In this document: one piece after another, positions 1 through 6,383 of the stretch | How the letters are laid out: each line of letters starts with the position of its first letter | Numbering within the stretch: position 1 is the first letter of the stretch | Source: Gammaproteobacteria bacterium CG22_combo_CG10-13_8_21_14_all_40_8 | GTDB taxonomy: Bacteria; Pseudomonadota; Gammaproteobacteria; Enterobacterales; GCA-002770795 | Reading direction: 5' to 3' | Assembly (NCBI GenBank): GCA_002770795.1 | Contig: PCTP01000004.1 | Span: 1 to 9,221, forward strand | DNA: 9,221 nt | The notes under the pieces: generated by a model | The model's database searches: none | What the model was told of the DNA's origin: nothing | The model's input: only the letters and a program-made list of their open reading frames with translations | Made by a program: the position numbers and the translations under genes

Positions 1-1
1 T

Positions 2-619
2 AAAGCGTTTGAGAAACAAAATCAGCAAGTCTTAGATCTGGAAAAGCTAGAGGTTGTTAGTTATCAAAACGGTCTCAGCAAAGTCTATATTCACGATAGC
101 TATACTCAAATTATTTTTAGAGTGCGAGATGATCAAGGATATCCTGTAGAGGATTATGATCTAATCTTTACCGCTGGAGATGAAGACAGCGCTAATTTAT
201 TACCCCATGGATTTTGTATTGATAGTCAAAGAAACACCATAAACCGTGAAGTTTTAACTTTTTATGTGAATTTCGACCTGTTGAAGGGGACCGAGAAATT
301 ACAACATCATGAACAATGGGTTAGAGAACAAATCCCTCCAACAACCAAGCTGGGATTCAAGATATTGCCTCGTCCAAATCATGGCTTTGTACGTTACTTA
401 CCCTGTTTGCATGAAGCATCAGAGGTTATTGTAGAACTTGCCATGAAGCCAAATGCAACGGTCATGGTGGATGTGGTGCTACAAAGAGTGGTAAGTGGTA
501 ATCTCTTTGAAACAATTGCGTTGCTAGATGGCAGAACACCTAAAGGTCATAAGGGGTCTTTTAAGTCAATCACACCCAGTCAAACAATTATTTTGGGGCC
601 ACCAGCTCATTTGGAATAG
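2..619 (+). CDS. C-terminal part of an unrecognised protein (5' end outside window)
   Basis: The frame is open from position 2 to the TAG at 617-619, giving 205 residues. The GTG at 122 is internal: sense codons run unbroken upstream of it to the window edge, with no convincing ribosome site at 122, so this is a gene truncated by the window. Visible stretches include VYIHDSYTQIIF, then VRDDQGYPVEDYDLIFTAGD, and later RPNHGFVRYLPCLHEAS. The alternation of short hydrophobic and polar runs suggests a beta-sandwich-like C-terminal domain. No membrane span or catalytic motif is seen. The character resembles accessory domains that follow alpha/beta-hydrolase folds in some bacterial lipases, but this is a weak impression from memory, and the catalytic part would lie outside the window. 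Its stop is 3 bases before the next start, so the two genes are probably one transcript. Confidence 0.75.
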   Translation, partial: KAFEKQNQQVLDLEKLEVVSYQNGLSKVYIHDSYTQIIFRVRDDQGYPVEDYDLIFTAGDEDSANLLPHGFCIDSQRNTINREVLTFYVNFDLLKGTEKLQHHEQWVREQIPPTTKLGFKILPRPNHGFVRYLPCLHEASEVIVELAMKPNATVMVDVVLQRVVSGNLFETIALLDGRTPKGHKGSFKSITPSQTIILGPPAHLE

Positions 620-622
620 GAT

Positions 623-1033
623 ATGACTCAAGAAAGTGAAGGCAAGAAAGCATTCTATAAAGCGGAATATCGTGCGAAAAATAACTATCTCTGGTTAAGA
701 ACCAATGGCGTTTTGACGGTGGAAAGTTTGATTGAATTGATCACTGACAGTGTCAAATTAGGTATCGAAAATAATTGTAGCCGAGCATTGGTCGATCATC
801 GATATCTGATGACTGAATTCGATCATCAAATATTAAAAGGGTTGCCGGCATATTTGGAGAAGAATGGCTTGCGCAGAAAAAGTCGAGTAGCAACAGTATT
901 GCCCTTAGATGAAAAATCCGCAGAGTGCGTCTCTATTGTGATTAACGAAGCCATTGCCATGGGTAGAACGGAAAAAACCTTTACCGATCCCGAACAAGCG
1001 CTTATTTGGTTGCTACAAAGTGATGAGGACTGA
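623..1033 (+). CDS. SpoIIAA/STAS-like small cytoplasmic protein
   Basis: This is a 136-residue soluble protein with no signal peptide or membrane span. The start ATG at 623 lies 3 bases after the upstream stop. The ribosome site (GGAA, 613-616) sits inside the end of the upstream gene, so translation is probably coupled. The layout fits SpoIIAA-like/STAS-fold proteins: an N-terminal strand ending in a glycine and leading to a helix (WLRTNGVLTVESLIELI), a central strand ending in an acidic residue (RALVDHRYL, about residues 54-62), a later strand (RVATVLPLD) and a closing FTDPEQALIWL motif near the C-terminus. Such proteins usually bind partners or lipids and are not usually enzymes. The function here is unknown. 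The family call rests on pattern resemblance, not a profile search. Confidence 0.62.
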   Translation: MTQESEGKKAFYKAEYRAKNNYLWLRTNGVLTVESLIELITDSVKLGIENNCSRALVDHRYLMTEFDHQILKGLPAYLEKNGLRRKSRVATVLPLDEKSAECVSIVINEAIAMGRTEKTFTDPEQALIWLLQSDED

Positions 1034-1226
1034 TAACGCCCATGAAGCAAAAACAATGAAGACTCAAATATTTACTTCCTGTTGAGTTGAGATATGATGT
1101 TAATCTAAATCCAACTTGAGTGTTAACCAATATTTATTGTCTGCTGATATTTTATCCTGAAACGATTAATTATTTTTGTGATAAAAAGGTAAGTGGATCG
1201 GTGAAATCATCTAATTTAATGGTAAA

Positions 1227-3263
1227 ATGTCAATAAAATCAAATAGAAAAGTCTTACTTGGTGAGTATGTTTACGATTCGGATATTGGCGTCTTATACCT
1301 CAATAGTAAACGGGTTGAGCCTAGGTTAACCGTGACAGAAGCAAGTTTACTTGAGTTTTTATACACCCACCAGGATCAAATCATGTCCCGCGATGCCATA
1401 TTAAAGCATGTTGCAGGCGATAGGGTGGTAAGCGCTGATATTATCACCCAATATATTAAAACCATTCGTAAAGCCTTAGACGATTCAGTCAGTAATCCTC
1501 GATATATTCGCACTTTCCCCAAGCAAGGCTACCAATTTATTGCTCAAGTTGGGGAAGTGGAGGAAAAAAATTTAGTTAAAAGGGTGGGGTTCGTCACTGT
1601 TTTCACCTTAATACTATTTAGTCTTCTTGTTTGGTTTTTCTGGTTGAAGCCAGAATATATCCCCTTGCCCCCGAGTTATCACGCTCTCCCTATCACGAGT
1701 CTTAAGGGACAAGAAATTGACGGCGATTCGACTATAGATAATCAGTATTTATTGTTCTCTCATAAAGCTCAAGGTGACAAAAATTGGAATTTAGTTATAA
1801 AAAGCAGATCTCAAGAGCGTTATATTCAATTAACGCATGATGAGTTCAATGAAAGAAGGGGTAAGTTTTCTCCTTCAGGTAAGAGGGTTATGTACCATCG
1901 TTACGATAGAGACAGTAATCAGATCAGAGTAGCTTCTTTGAATTGGCAAACAATGAAGCTTGAAGATGATCGCTTATTACTTGAGTTTCCAAAAGAATAT
2001 TTATCCATATATATTGATTGGAAGGATGAGCATAATATATTTTATTCTAGTAAAGTGTCTGTGGATGAACCTTATAATATTTCAGAATATAATTTAGATA
2101 CTTTGGTCAGGCAAGATATTACCTATCCGGAAAATGCTGGTCATGGTGATCTGGCTATTAGTTATTCACGAGAAGCTCAAAAATTAGCTGTTTTAAGGAA
2201 TATAGGCTGGTCAAAGACACAAATTGTTATTTATGATTTGCGTACTAAAACCACAAAAATGTTAATTTCTGTTCCTCAGTTGCTTTATTCAATTGCTTGG
2301 AATTCTCTTGGAACTCAATTGATTTATAGAAGTGCTAGAACTGAGCTAGGTTATGTAGATATTGAGTCAGGGGAGACAAAAGCCCTGTATAAAAGTAACC
2401 AACCAATTTATGCGCCATTCAAATTAGGTGATAGTGTGGGTTTTATGCTAGGAGGTTTAGTGACAACGGATATTGTAAAATATCGTTTAAAAAAAGACGC
2501 AACGGCAACGCCATATTTGAGTTCATCGTTTCATGATTATCTTCCTACTTATGCAAAGAAATCGGGTGTTTTGGTTTTTGTTTCAACAAGGACAGGCAGC
2601 TTGCAAATTTGGTTGCGTGATAAAAATGGAATGTTAAGGCAAATTTCTCATTTTAAACAGTCCCCAAGTCTGTTTGATTTGGCTGTAGATGATGAAGCAC
2701 ATTATGTGGCCTATACTATTAATGCTGAGTTGTATTTGATGGATGTAGGTACAGGAAATATTTTATTAACTATTGGTGGGGAAAACCAAGAGCATAATAA
2801 TCCTGTATTCACTCCTGATGGCCGGAATTTGATTTATACCGTCAAGTATAAAGACGAATGGTATTTGGAGAAGCGTTCACTCGCACAATTAGAAATCCCC
2901 CAATTGTTGACTGAAGGATATTTGGTCAAGTCGTCAACAGAGGATAATAGTTTGTATTTCATCAAACACAATAGGCCTCAACTATTTAAGTTAACGCCTT
3001 TGGGTGAGGTGATAGAAACGCCATTTTCATTAGGAAATATTCAATTTGCTGATCAATTCCAAATAATTGGGAAATATATTTACTACACTATATTTTCACA
3101 GGGATCCAACCAGTTGCAACGGATTAATATGCAAACTCAAGAGAAGATCAATCTATTCAAAATGACCTCAAATCGTTTTACCATTAATTTAGAGGACGAT
3201 AGTCTATATTCGATTATTAGTGGTACAAGTGATACAAATTTAGAAGTGCTCCAGTTAAATTGA
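1227..3263 (+). CDS. ToxR/CadC-like transmembrane winged-helix regulator with TolB-like propeller
   Basis: This 678-residue one-component membrane regulator has three parts. Residues about 8-107 are an OmpR/PhoB-type winged helix: LTVTEASLLEFLYTH, the SRDAILKHV turn, a recognition helix around SADIITQYIKTIRKAL, and the wing RYIRTFPKQGYQFIA. Residues about 119-140 are one hydrophobic span preceded by KNLVKRV, which places the DNA-binding domain in the cytoplasm. The remaining roughly 535 residues should be periplasmic and carry beta-propeller (PD40/TolB-like) repeats, for example FSPSGKRVMYHRYD near 214 and FTPDGRNLIYTVKY near 530. ToxR/CadC family members sense envelope signals and act directly on DNA; the ligand and target here are unknown. 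The ATG at 1227 is used because an in-frame TAA at 1212-1214 excludes earlier starts. Its ribosome site is weak. TATGAT at 1093-1098 is a possible -10, with a poor TTTACT -35. It appears to be transcribed alone. Confidence 0.88.
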   Translation: MSIKSNRKVLLGEYVYDSDIGVLYLNSKRVEPRLTVTEASLLEFLYTHQDQIMSRDAILKHVAGDRVVSADIITQYIKTIRKALDDSVSNPRYIRTFPKQGYQFIAQVGEVEEKNLVKRVGFVTVFTLILFSLLVWFFWLKPEYIPLPPSYHALPITSLKGQEIDGDSTIDNQYLLFSHKAQGDKNWNLVIKSRSQERYIQLTHDEFNERRGKFSPSGKRVMYHRYDRDSNQIRVASLNWQTMKLEDDRLLLEFPKEYLSIYIDWKDEHNIFYSSKVSVDEPYNISEYNLDTLVRQDITYPENAGHGDLAISYSREAQKLAVLRNIGWSKTQIVIYDLRTKTTKMLISVPQLLYSIAWNSLGTQLIYRSARTELGYVDIESGETKALYKSNQPIYAPFKLGDSVGFMLGGLVTTDIVKYRLKKDATATPYLSSSFHDYLPTYAKKSGVLVFVSTRTGSLQIWLRDKNGMLRQISHFKQSPSLFDLAVDDEAHYVAYTINAELYLMDVGTGNILLTIGGENQEHNNPVFTPDGRNLIYTVKYKDEWYLEKRSLAQLEIPQLLTEGYLVKSSTEDNSLYFIKHNRPQLFKLTPLGEVIETPFSLGNIQFADQFQIIGKYIYYTIFSQGSNQLQRINMQTQEKINLFKMTSNRFTINLEDDSLYSIISGTSDTNLEVLQLN

Positions 3264-3357
3264 ATGGCTAAGATGCAGTCAAAAGATAACCGTTACAAGT
3301 TCTCCAAGATATATATCATTAGTTTAGAAAATATCCTTAAAAAGCAAGTCTGCAAAA

Positions 3358-3392
3358 ATGAATGTAATTTATTGTTTCTGAATAACATTCAT
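3358..3392. repeat. Imperfect inverted repeat downstream of the regulator
   Basis: The arms ATGAATGTAATT (3358-3369) and AATAACATTCAT (3381-3392) are complementary at 11 of 12 positions around an 11-base loop. No proper T-tract follows, so it is a poor rho-independent terminator. It could be an mRNA 3' hairpin for the regulator gene or a dyad operator upstream of the secreted-protein gene. The symmetry is seen directly; the role is unknown. Confidence 0.45.
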
Positions 3393-3460
3393 ATGTCTTT
3401 ATATTAGTTCATTTTTATTCATTGGTATTTTGTAGGGTTTGTTCAGCATACTAGACCCAT

Positions 3461-3482
3461 AAAAAACAGCACCTGTTGTTTT
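3461..3482 (+). terminator. Weak terminator-like hairpin before the secreted-protein gene
   Basis: AACAG (3465-3469) and CTGTT (3473-3477) form a 5-base stem with a CAC loop. An A-run precedes it, and GTTTTA follows. It may end the regulator transcript or act as a leader attenuator, since it lies only about 30 bases before the next start codon. The short stem keeps confidence low. Confidence 0.33.
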
Positions 3483-3514
3483 ATTTATAAAAAACTGATT
3501 TAGGAGAGGTAGAA

Positions 3515-3787
3515 ATGAATAAATTAAACTTACTGATAGTTTTTTTAGGTTTACCAACTTATGCAGCACTCGCTGGAGAGTTAAATCTGACAAAAGTAAG
3601 CAATCCTGTTAATAATAATCAAGAGTTCGCTAAAAAAACTACTGGAGAAAAGTTATTAGGGGGATGCGAACCATTTCCAGAATGCCTGCTTTGGCCACAA
3701 GTGATGGAACAAAATGCAAGTAGTCAATCCAACCAAAATAAGTCAAAAGACAAAGCAAAATCAAGCACAAAATTAACAAACAGCTAA
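3515..3787 (+). CDS. Small secreted protein with a Cys-X5-Cys segment
   Basis: This is a 90-residue protein with a strong ribosome site, AGGAGAGG at 3502-3509, 5 bases before ATG. Residues 1-20 look like a Sec signal peptide: MNK, then a hydrophobic core LLIVFLGLP, then AALA with cleavage likely just before G21. The mature part of about 70 residues contains GGCEPFPECLLWPQ (Cys51 and Cys57), which could form a disulphide in the periplasm. It ends in a low-complexity tail rich in Lys, Ser, Asn and Gln (about residues 66-90). I do not recognise a family. It lies downstream of the ToxR-like regulator in the same direction, so it is a plausible target, but the sequence does not prove this. The secretion signal and strong ribosome site support a real gene. 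Confidence 0.72.
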   Translation: MNKLNLLIVFLGLPTYAALAGELNLTKVSNPVNNNQEFAKKTTGEKLLGGCEPFPECLLWPQVMEQNASSQSNQNKSKDKAKSSTKLTNS

Positions 3788-3828
3788 TGATAAGTACAGT
3801 TTTGCAAAGACTTGTGGGGCTGTTTTTT
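3778..3828 (+). terminator. Probable terminator after the secreted-protein gene
   Basis: AAACAGC (3778-3784, in the last codons of the gene) pairs with GCTGTTT (3819-3825), and a run of seven T begins at 3822. The long loop contains a second hairpin, AGTTTT/AAAGACT at 3798-3812 with one G-T pair. The T-run supports termination; the large loop makes it imperfect. Confidence 0.42.
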
Positions 3829-3865
3829 TATCAAAGGGACTTATTGACAAATTTGGAGGTGCAAT

Positions 3866-4303
3866 ATGAAGATTGTTGTTGTCAATTTAACTGAAATTCC
3901 AGTCACTGAGTTAGAAAAAGTGATGGTGGGTATTAACAGGGAAGTGAGAGAGGAGTTTGAAAAATGTTGGGACTTGGAAGCTAACGTGGTGCTTGTGAGT
4001 GAACAGGAATTAGAAAAAGGGAGGCACGGGCTATTGGATGTAGATGCTTATTTGTATCTATGGGGTGATGAACCCAATCTAGCAGCCGTTCATAGTTATC
4101 ATAATATGAACCATAAGGGGGCTGATTATGGATATGTGTTTACTAAATTATCCTCCATGATGGCTGAAGCCTGGATGGTCAGTTTGTCCTTGGAAGCTGT
4201 ACGATTGGTGGTAAATTTCTATACCGGTTATTCCAATACCGAAAACCATGAGATTAAAATAGCTAAACCCAATAATCGTACCTACCATTGGATGGCTTCT
4301 TAA
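3866..4303 (+). CDS. Uncharacterised 145-residue protein, possibly a degenerate zincin-like homologue
   Basis: The ATG at 3866 has a consensus ribosome site (GGAGGT, 3855-3860) 5 bases upstream. The protein has no signal peptide or membrane span and is probably cytoplasmic. Its layout recalls a family of hypothetical proteins that I know only from pattern: an N-terminal strand and a helix ending near a Trp-Asp (FEKCWDLEANV, 31-41), a central AVHSYHNMNHKGADYGYVF stretch (74-92) matching their GYH...G.P...VF, and a C-terminal helix that in those proteins carries a SHE-L-E-M...DP metal-site pattern. Here that helix reads WMVSLSLEAVRLVVN (103-117): the His is Leu, the second Glu position is Arg and the Asp is Asn. 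If the relationship is right, metal binding has been lost. It is also short for that family. The gene is well supported; the family assignment is tentative. Confidence 0.7.
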   Translation: MKIVVVNLTEIPVTELEKVMVGINREVREEFEKCWDLEANVVLVSEQELEKGRHGLLDVDAYLYLWGDEPNLAAVHSYHNMNHKGADYGYVFTKLSSMMAEAWMVSLSLEAVRLVVNFYTGYSNTENHEIKIAKPNNRTYHWMAS

Positions 4304-4337
4304 GGATGTAATAAAAGTCATAAAACAGTTTTGTCAG

Positions 4338-4361
4338 AAAATGTCAGAAGGGGCATTTTTT
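4338..4361 (+). terminator. Rho-independent terminator between convergent genes
   Basis: AAAATGTC (4338-4345) pairs with GGCATTTT (4352-4359), an 8-base stem with one G-T pair and a 6-base loop, running into TTTTTT (4356-4361). It lies 35 bases after the 145-residue protein gene and 20 bases beyond the sbcB stop, which is transcribed toward it. It may work in both directions, though the minus-strand T-run is only four bases. Confidence 0.6.
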
Positions 4362-4380
4362 CATCTTTAGATCTAGTCGC

Positions 4381-5835
4381 TCATCTTTGGTTTTGAGAAA
4401 GATCGGCGATTAGTTTTGTCGCATATTCTTCAACGGATATCAAAATTTGCCTGTCATGGTCAGATAGTTCCTGATTGAGTAACAAGGCTATTTTATCTTT
4501 TAATTGAGGGTAGTTGATACTGGCATCTGAGGCTTCATTAATAAGCTGTTGGTAGCAATAACTATCCCACTGCAACTTTTCTTCTGGCTTCAGAGACCAA
4601 GGTGCATTTCTGGCTCTAAATCGAAACAGTAAATCATCTAAGCGGTTGTCTTTGAAATTAAATTTGGTTTGAGATAAGGTTTCCCAATCTAATTGTCGCA
4701 CTTTTTGAACTTGCTTGCTGTCACTAGGAGAGAAAAAGCCCGAATAGAGCGCATAGTCTGGATTTAAAATGGGTTTATAATTTCTTTCAGCAAAGACTTG
4801 TTTTAATTTGCTATTCAATTCATCCATAAATGTGAATATTTTTTTAGCACGACTTTGGCAGAGCGATAAATCAATCGCTAATCTTTGCAGCGATTGATTG
4901 TCTAAAACGCCTAAAGGTGCAACAGCTGGGCATTTGTTGATGTGAATTTCTTTAATAGATAAACGTTGAACTCCTTCAGTCAGATCCGCTTGTTTAGTAA
5001 ACAACCGATATTTAATCTCTTCCACGGTCAAAGATTCTAAGGCATCAAAATCATGTAATAGGTTGAGGCAGATGATGCTGTTGTTATTGGCCGGATTTTG
5101 CAAGAGGGGCATCATTACGCCTGTAAAATGGTGTTCTGAACCCAACATGCCAGAACTATGCACAAATAAAGGATGTTGCTGGAGATGTAACAGCGCGGCT
5201 ACTTGGCGTTTGTTACGCATCTTGAATAAGTAATCATAGAGTTTAGGTTGCTTTTGTTTCACCAATTTTGCCATTGCAATGGTGGCGTAAACATCAGAGA
5301 GAGCGTCATGGGCTGCATCATGCAGAATATTATTGGCCTTAGTCAGTAACTCTAGGCGAAAACTGGGGTTTCCTTCATCATTTAACGGCCATTGGATGCC
5401 CTCAGGTCGGAGAGCATAAGTCATTCTTAGCATATCTAAGATATCCCACCGAGAATTGGCATTTTGAAATTCTCTGCCATAAATATCAAAAAAATTACGA
5501 TAAAACCCATAGCGAATCACTTCATCATCGAAACGAATATTATTATATCCAACACTACAGGTGTTTGGCTGGGCGAGTTCTTGATGAATTTTGGCAAAAA
5601 AATCACTTTCACAAACACCATGGTTTAACGCATGTTGTGGAGTAATACCTGTAATCAAGCAGGCTTCAGGATGGGGCAATACATCATTAGCTGGTTGGCA
5701 AAAAATATTGAGAGGTTCGCCAATGAGATTAAATTGGTGATCAGTGCGTATCCCTGCGAATTGGCAGGGACGATCTTTCTCGGGTAAAGTGCCATAGGTT
5801 TCAAAATCAAACCAATAAAAAGTATCCATGTTCAT
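4381..5835 (-). CDS. sbcB: Exodeoxyribonuclease I (3'-5' ssDNA exonuclease)
   Basis: At 484 residues this is close to the E. coli enzyme (475). ExoI degrades single-stranded DNA processively from the 3' end in mismatch repair and recombination. All DEDDh catalytic positions can be located by aligning motifs: Asp10 and Glu12 in WFDFETYG, Asp103 in GYNNIRFDDE, and His176 with Asp181 in AHDALSDVYATIAMAKLV. The exonuclease domain covers about 1-195, followed by the SH3-like region and the helical C-terminal domain expected for ExoI. The segment SRWDILDMLRMTYALRPEGI is also typical. The start at 5835 has AAGGA 4 bases upstream; Met3 (codon 5829-5827), with a 10-base spacing, is an equally possible start. 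It appears monocistronic, convergent with the gene to its left and divergent from the Rieske gene. Confidence 0.96.
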   Translation of the reverse strand: MNMDTFYWFDFETYGTLPEKDRPCQFAGIRTDHQFNLIGEPLNIFCQPANDVLPHPEACLITGITPQHALNHGVCESDFFAKIHQELAQPNTCSVGYNNIRFDDEVIRYGFYRNFFDIYGREFQNANSRWDILDMLRMTYALRPEGIQWPLNDEGNPSFRLELLTKANNILHDAAHDALSDVYATIAMAKLVKQKQPKLYDYLFKMRNKRQVAALLHLQQHPLFVHSSGMLGSEHHFTGVMMPLLQNPANNNSIICLNLLHDFDALESLTVEEIKYRLFTKQADLTEGVQRLSIKEIHINKCPAVAPLGVLDNQSLQRLAIDLSLCQSRAKKIFTFMDELNSKLKQVFAERNYKPILNPDYALYSGFFSPSDSKQVQKVRQLDWETLSQTKFNFKDNRLDDLLFRFRARNAPWSLKPEEKLQWDSYCYQQLINEASDASINYPQLKDKIALLLNQELSDHDRQILISVEEYATKLIADLSQNQR

Positions 5836-5865
5836 AGCTTCCTTGATTAAATTAAATTAGAAGAG

Positions 5866-5894
5866 ATTATGGCGTGCATTCAGTCATTTCGCAA
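5866..5894 (-). promoter_or_regulatory. Likely sigma70 promoter of sbcB
   Basis: Read on the minus strand, TTGCGA (5894-5889, 4 of 6 to the -35 consensus) is followed after exactly 17 bases by CATAAT (5871-5866, 5 of 6 to the -10). This places transcription start near 5859, about 24 bases before the sbcB start codon. Confidence 0.5.
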
Positions 5895-5906
5895 CCCAGT
5901 GGGTTG
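5892..5906. promoter_or_regulatory. Perfect palindrome overlapping the sbcB -35 box
   Basis: CAACCC (5892-5897) and GGGTTG (5901-5906) are perfect inverted repeats with a 3-base centre. The left arm includes three bases of the -35 hexamer of the proposed sbcB promoter, so a protein bound here could block RNA polymerase. It is a candidate operator; no regulator is identified. Confidence 0.4.
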
Positions 5907-6008
5907 TGCTGGTATTGAGGTGGATAATATTTGTCATCATGAGTTGTAATAATAAATAGCTTAAAGCGTCATAGGAATGCTAAGCAGAACGATATCAAAT
6001 CTATCAGC

Positions 6009-6014
6009 TATAAT
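6009..6014 (+). promoter_or_regulatory. Possible -10 box upstream of the Rieske/CMD cluster
   Basis: TATAAT is a perfect -10 hexamer about 50 bases before the Rieske start region, but no good -35 lies 16-18 bases upstream. It is offered as the best visible candidate for the promoter of the plus-strand cluster. Confidence 0.35.
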
Positions 6015-6024
6015 AAAGTTAAAG

Positions 6025-6050
6025 TTATTTCCCAATATTTTTGGAAATAA
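6025..6050. repeat. Inverted repeat in the leader of the Rieske gene
   Basis: TTATTTCC (6025-6032) and GGAAATAA (6043-6050) are perfectly complementary around a 10-base loop. The hairpin ends 4 bases before the AGGA ribosome site and would lie in the 5' leader if transcription starts after the -10 at 6009. It could modulate translation or be an operator; the role is unknown. Confidence 0.4.
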
Positions 6051-6054
6051 AATC

Positions 6055-6058
6055 AGGA
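6055..6058 (+). promoter_or_regulatory. Ribosome site pointing to an out-of-frame ATG
   Basis: AGGA at 6055-6058 is 6 bases before ATG 6065 and 9 before ATG 6068. Neither ATG is in the Rieske reading frame; both run into TGA at 6095-6097. The in-frame TTG at 6075 is 16 bases away, too far for efficient initiation. This spacing argues that the original start was one of the ATGs and that the 5' end has shifted frame. Confidence 0.5.
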
Positions 6059-6064
6059 TTTATT

Positions 6065-6383
6065 ATGATGAAATTTGAAATTAACTCATGTGGATGATCG
6101 TTTGAAACAACGTTGTTCTGGAATAATGCCAAATGATAAAAAGTTACTTTTGATTAAAACATCAGATAATTTTATTTTTATTGAAAATAAATGTGGTCAT
6201 TTGGGTATTCTGTTAACAGATGCCAAAATTGAATCGGATGTTATCACCTGTATGGGTCATTGCGTTGCGTTTTGTTTAAAAAATGACGAAGTGAAAAATT
6301 GTCTTTAGGATCATTGCGATCCCATAAAAATTTATCAAACACATATTATTCACCAAAATAGCTACATTGAGGTAGAAAAATGA
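6065..6383 (+). pseudogene. Rieske-type [2Fe-2S] ferredoxin gene with amber stop and start defect
   Basis: The readable frame from TTG 6075 gives 77 residues ending at TAG 6306-6308. The core is clearly Rieske-like: LLLIKTSDNFIFIENKCGH, then LTDAKIESDVITCMGHC, supplying the Cys-X-His and Cys-X2-His pairs that ligate the cluster, then AFCLKNDEV. The usual C-terminal strands are missing before the stop. They are present after it in the same frame: 24 sense codons (DHCDPIKIY...SYIEVEK) up to TGA 6381-6383, which overlaps the next gene's ATG as ATGA. With the TAG read as sense the protein would be 102 residues, normal for a small Rieske ferredoxin. The ribosome site favours ATG 6065, one base out of frame. 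The best reading is a decaying gene; suppression of the amber codon or a sequencing error are alternatives. Such ferredoxins pass electrons to oxygenases or redox enzymes. Confidence 0.72.

Noticed and set aside
122..619. Treating GTG 122 as a true gene start
   Set aside because: The frame is open to the window edge with plausible protein sequence before 122 and no good ribosome site, so the gene is truncated by the window, not started at 122.
826..1056. Minus-strand open frame of 76 codons
   Set aside because: It lies antisense to the well-supported STAS-like gene and has no recognisable motif or convincing ribosome site.
3264..3407. 47-codon open frame starting directly after the regulator stop (TGAATG)
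   Set aside because: The translation is Lys/Asn/Ile-rich, as expected from AT-rich DNA, with no motif. The inverted repeat lies inside it. Coupled translation is conceivable but nothing else supports it.
3399..3593. Minus-strand open frame of 64 codons
   Set aside because: It overlaps the start and signal peptide of the secreted-protein gene, which has a strong ribosome site; the antisense frame has no features of its own.
3844..3849. TTGACA as a -35 promoter element
   Set aside because: It is only 16 bases before a start codon, so a matching -10 would fall inside the coding region; none is seen.
4332..4349. Direct repeat TGTCAGAA (two copies) as a mobile-element or CRISPR-like repeat
   Set aside because: There are only two 8-base copies, the second within the terminator stem-loop; no further units or flanking structure.
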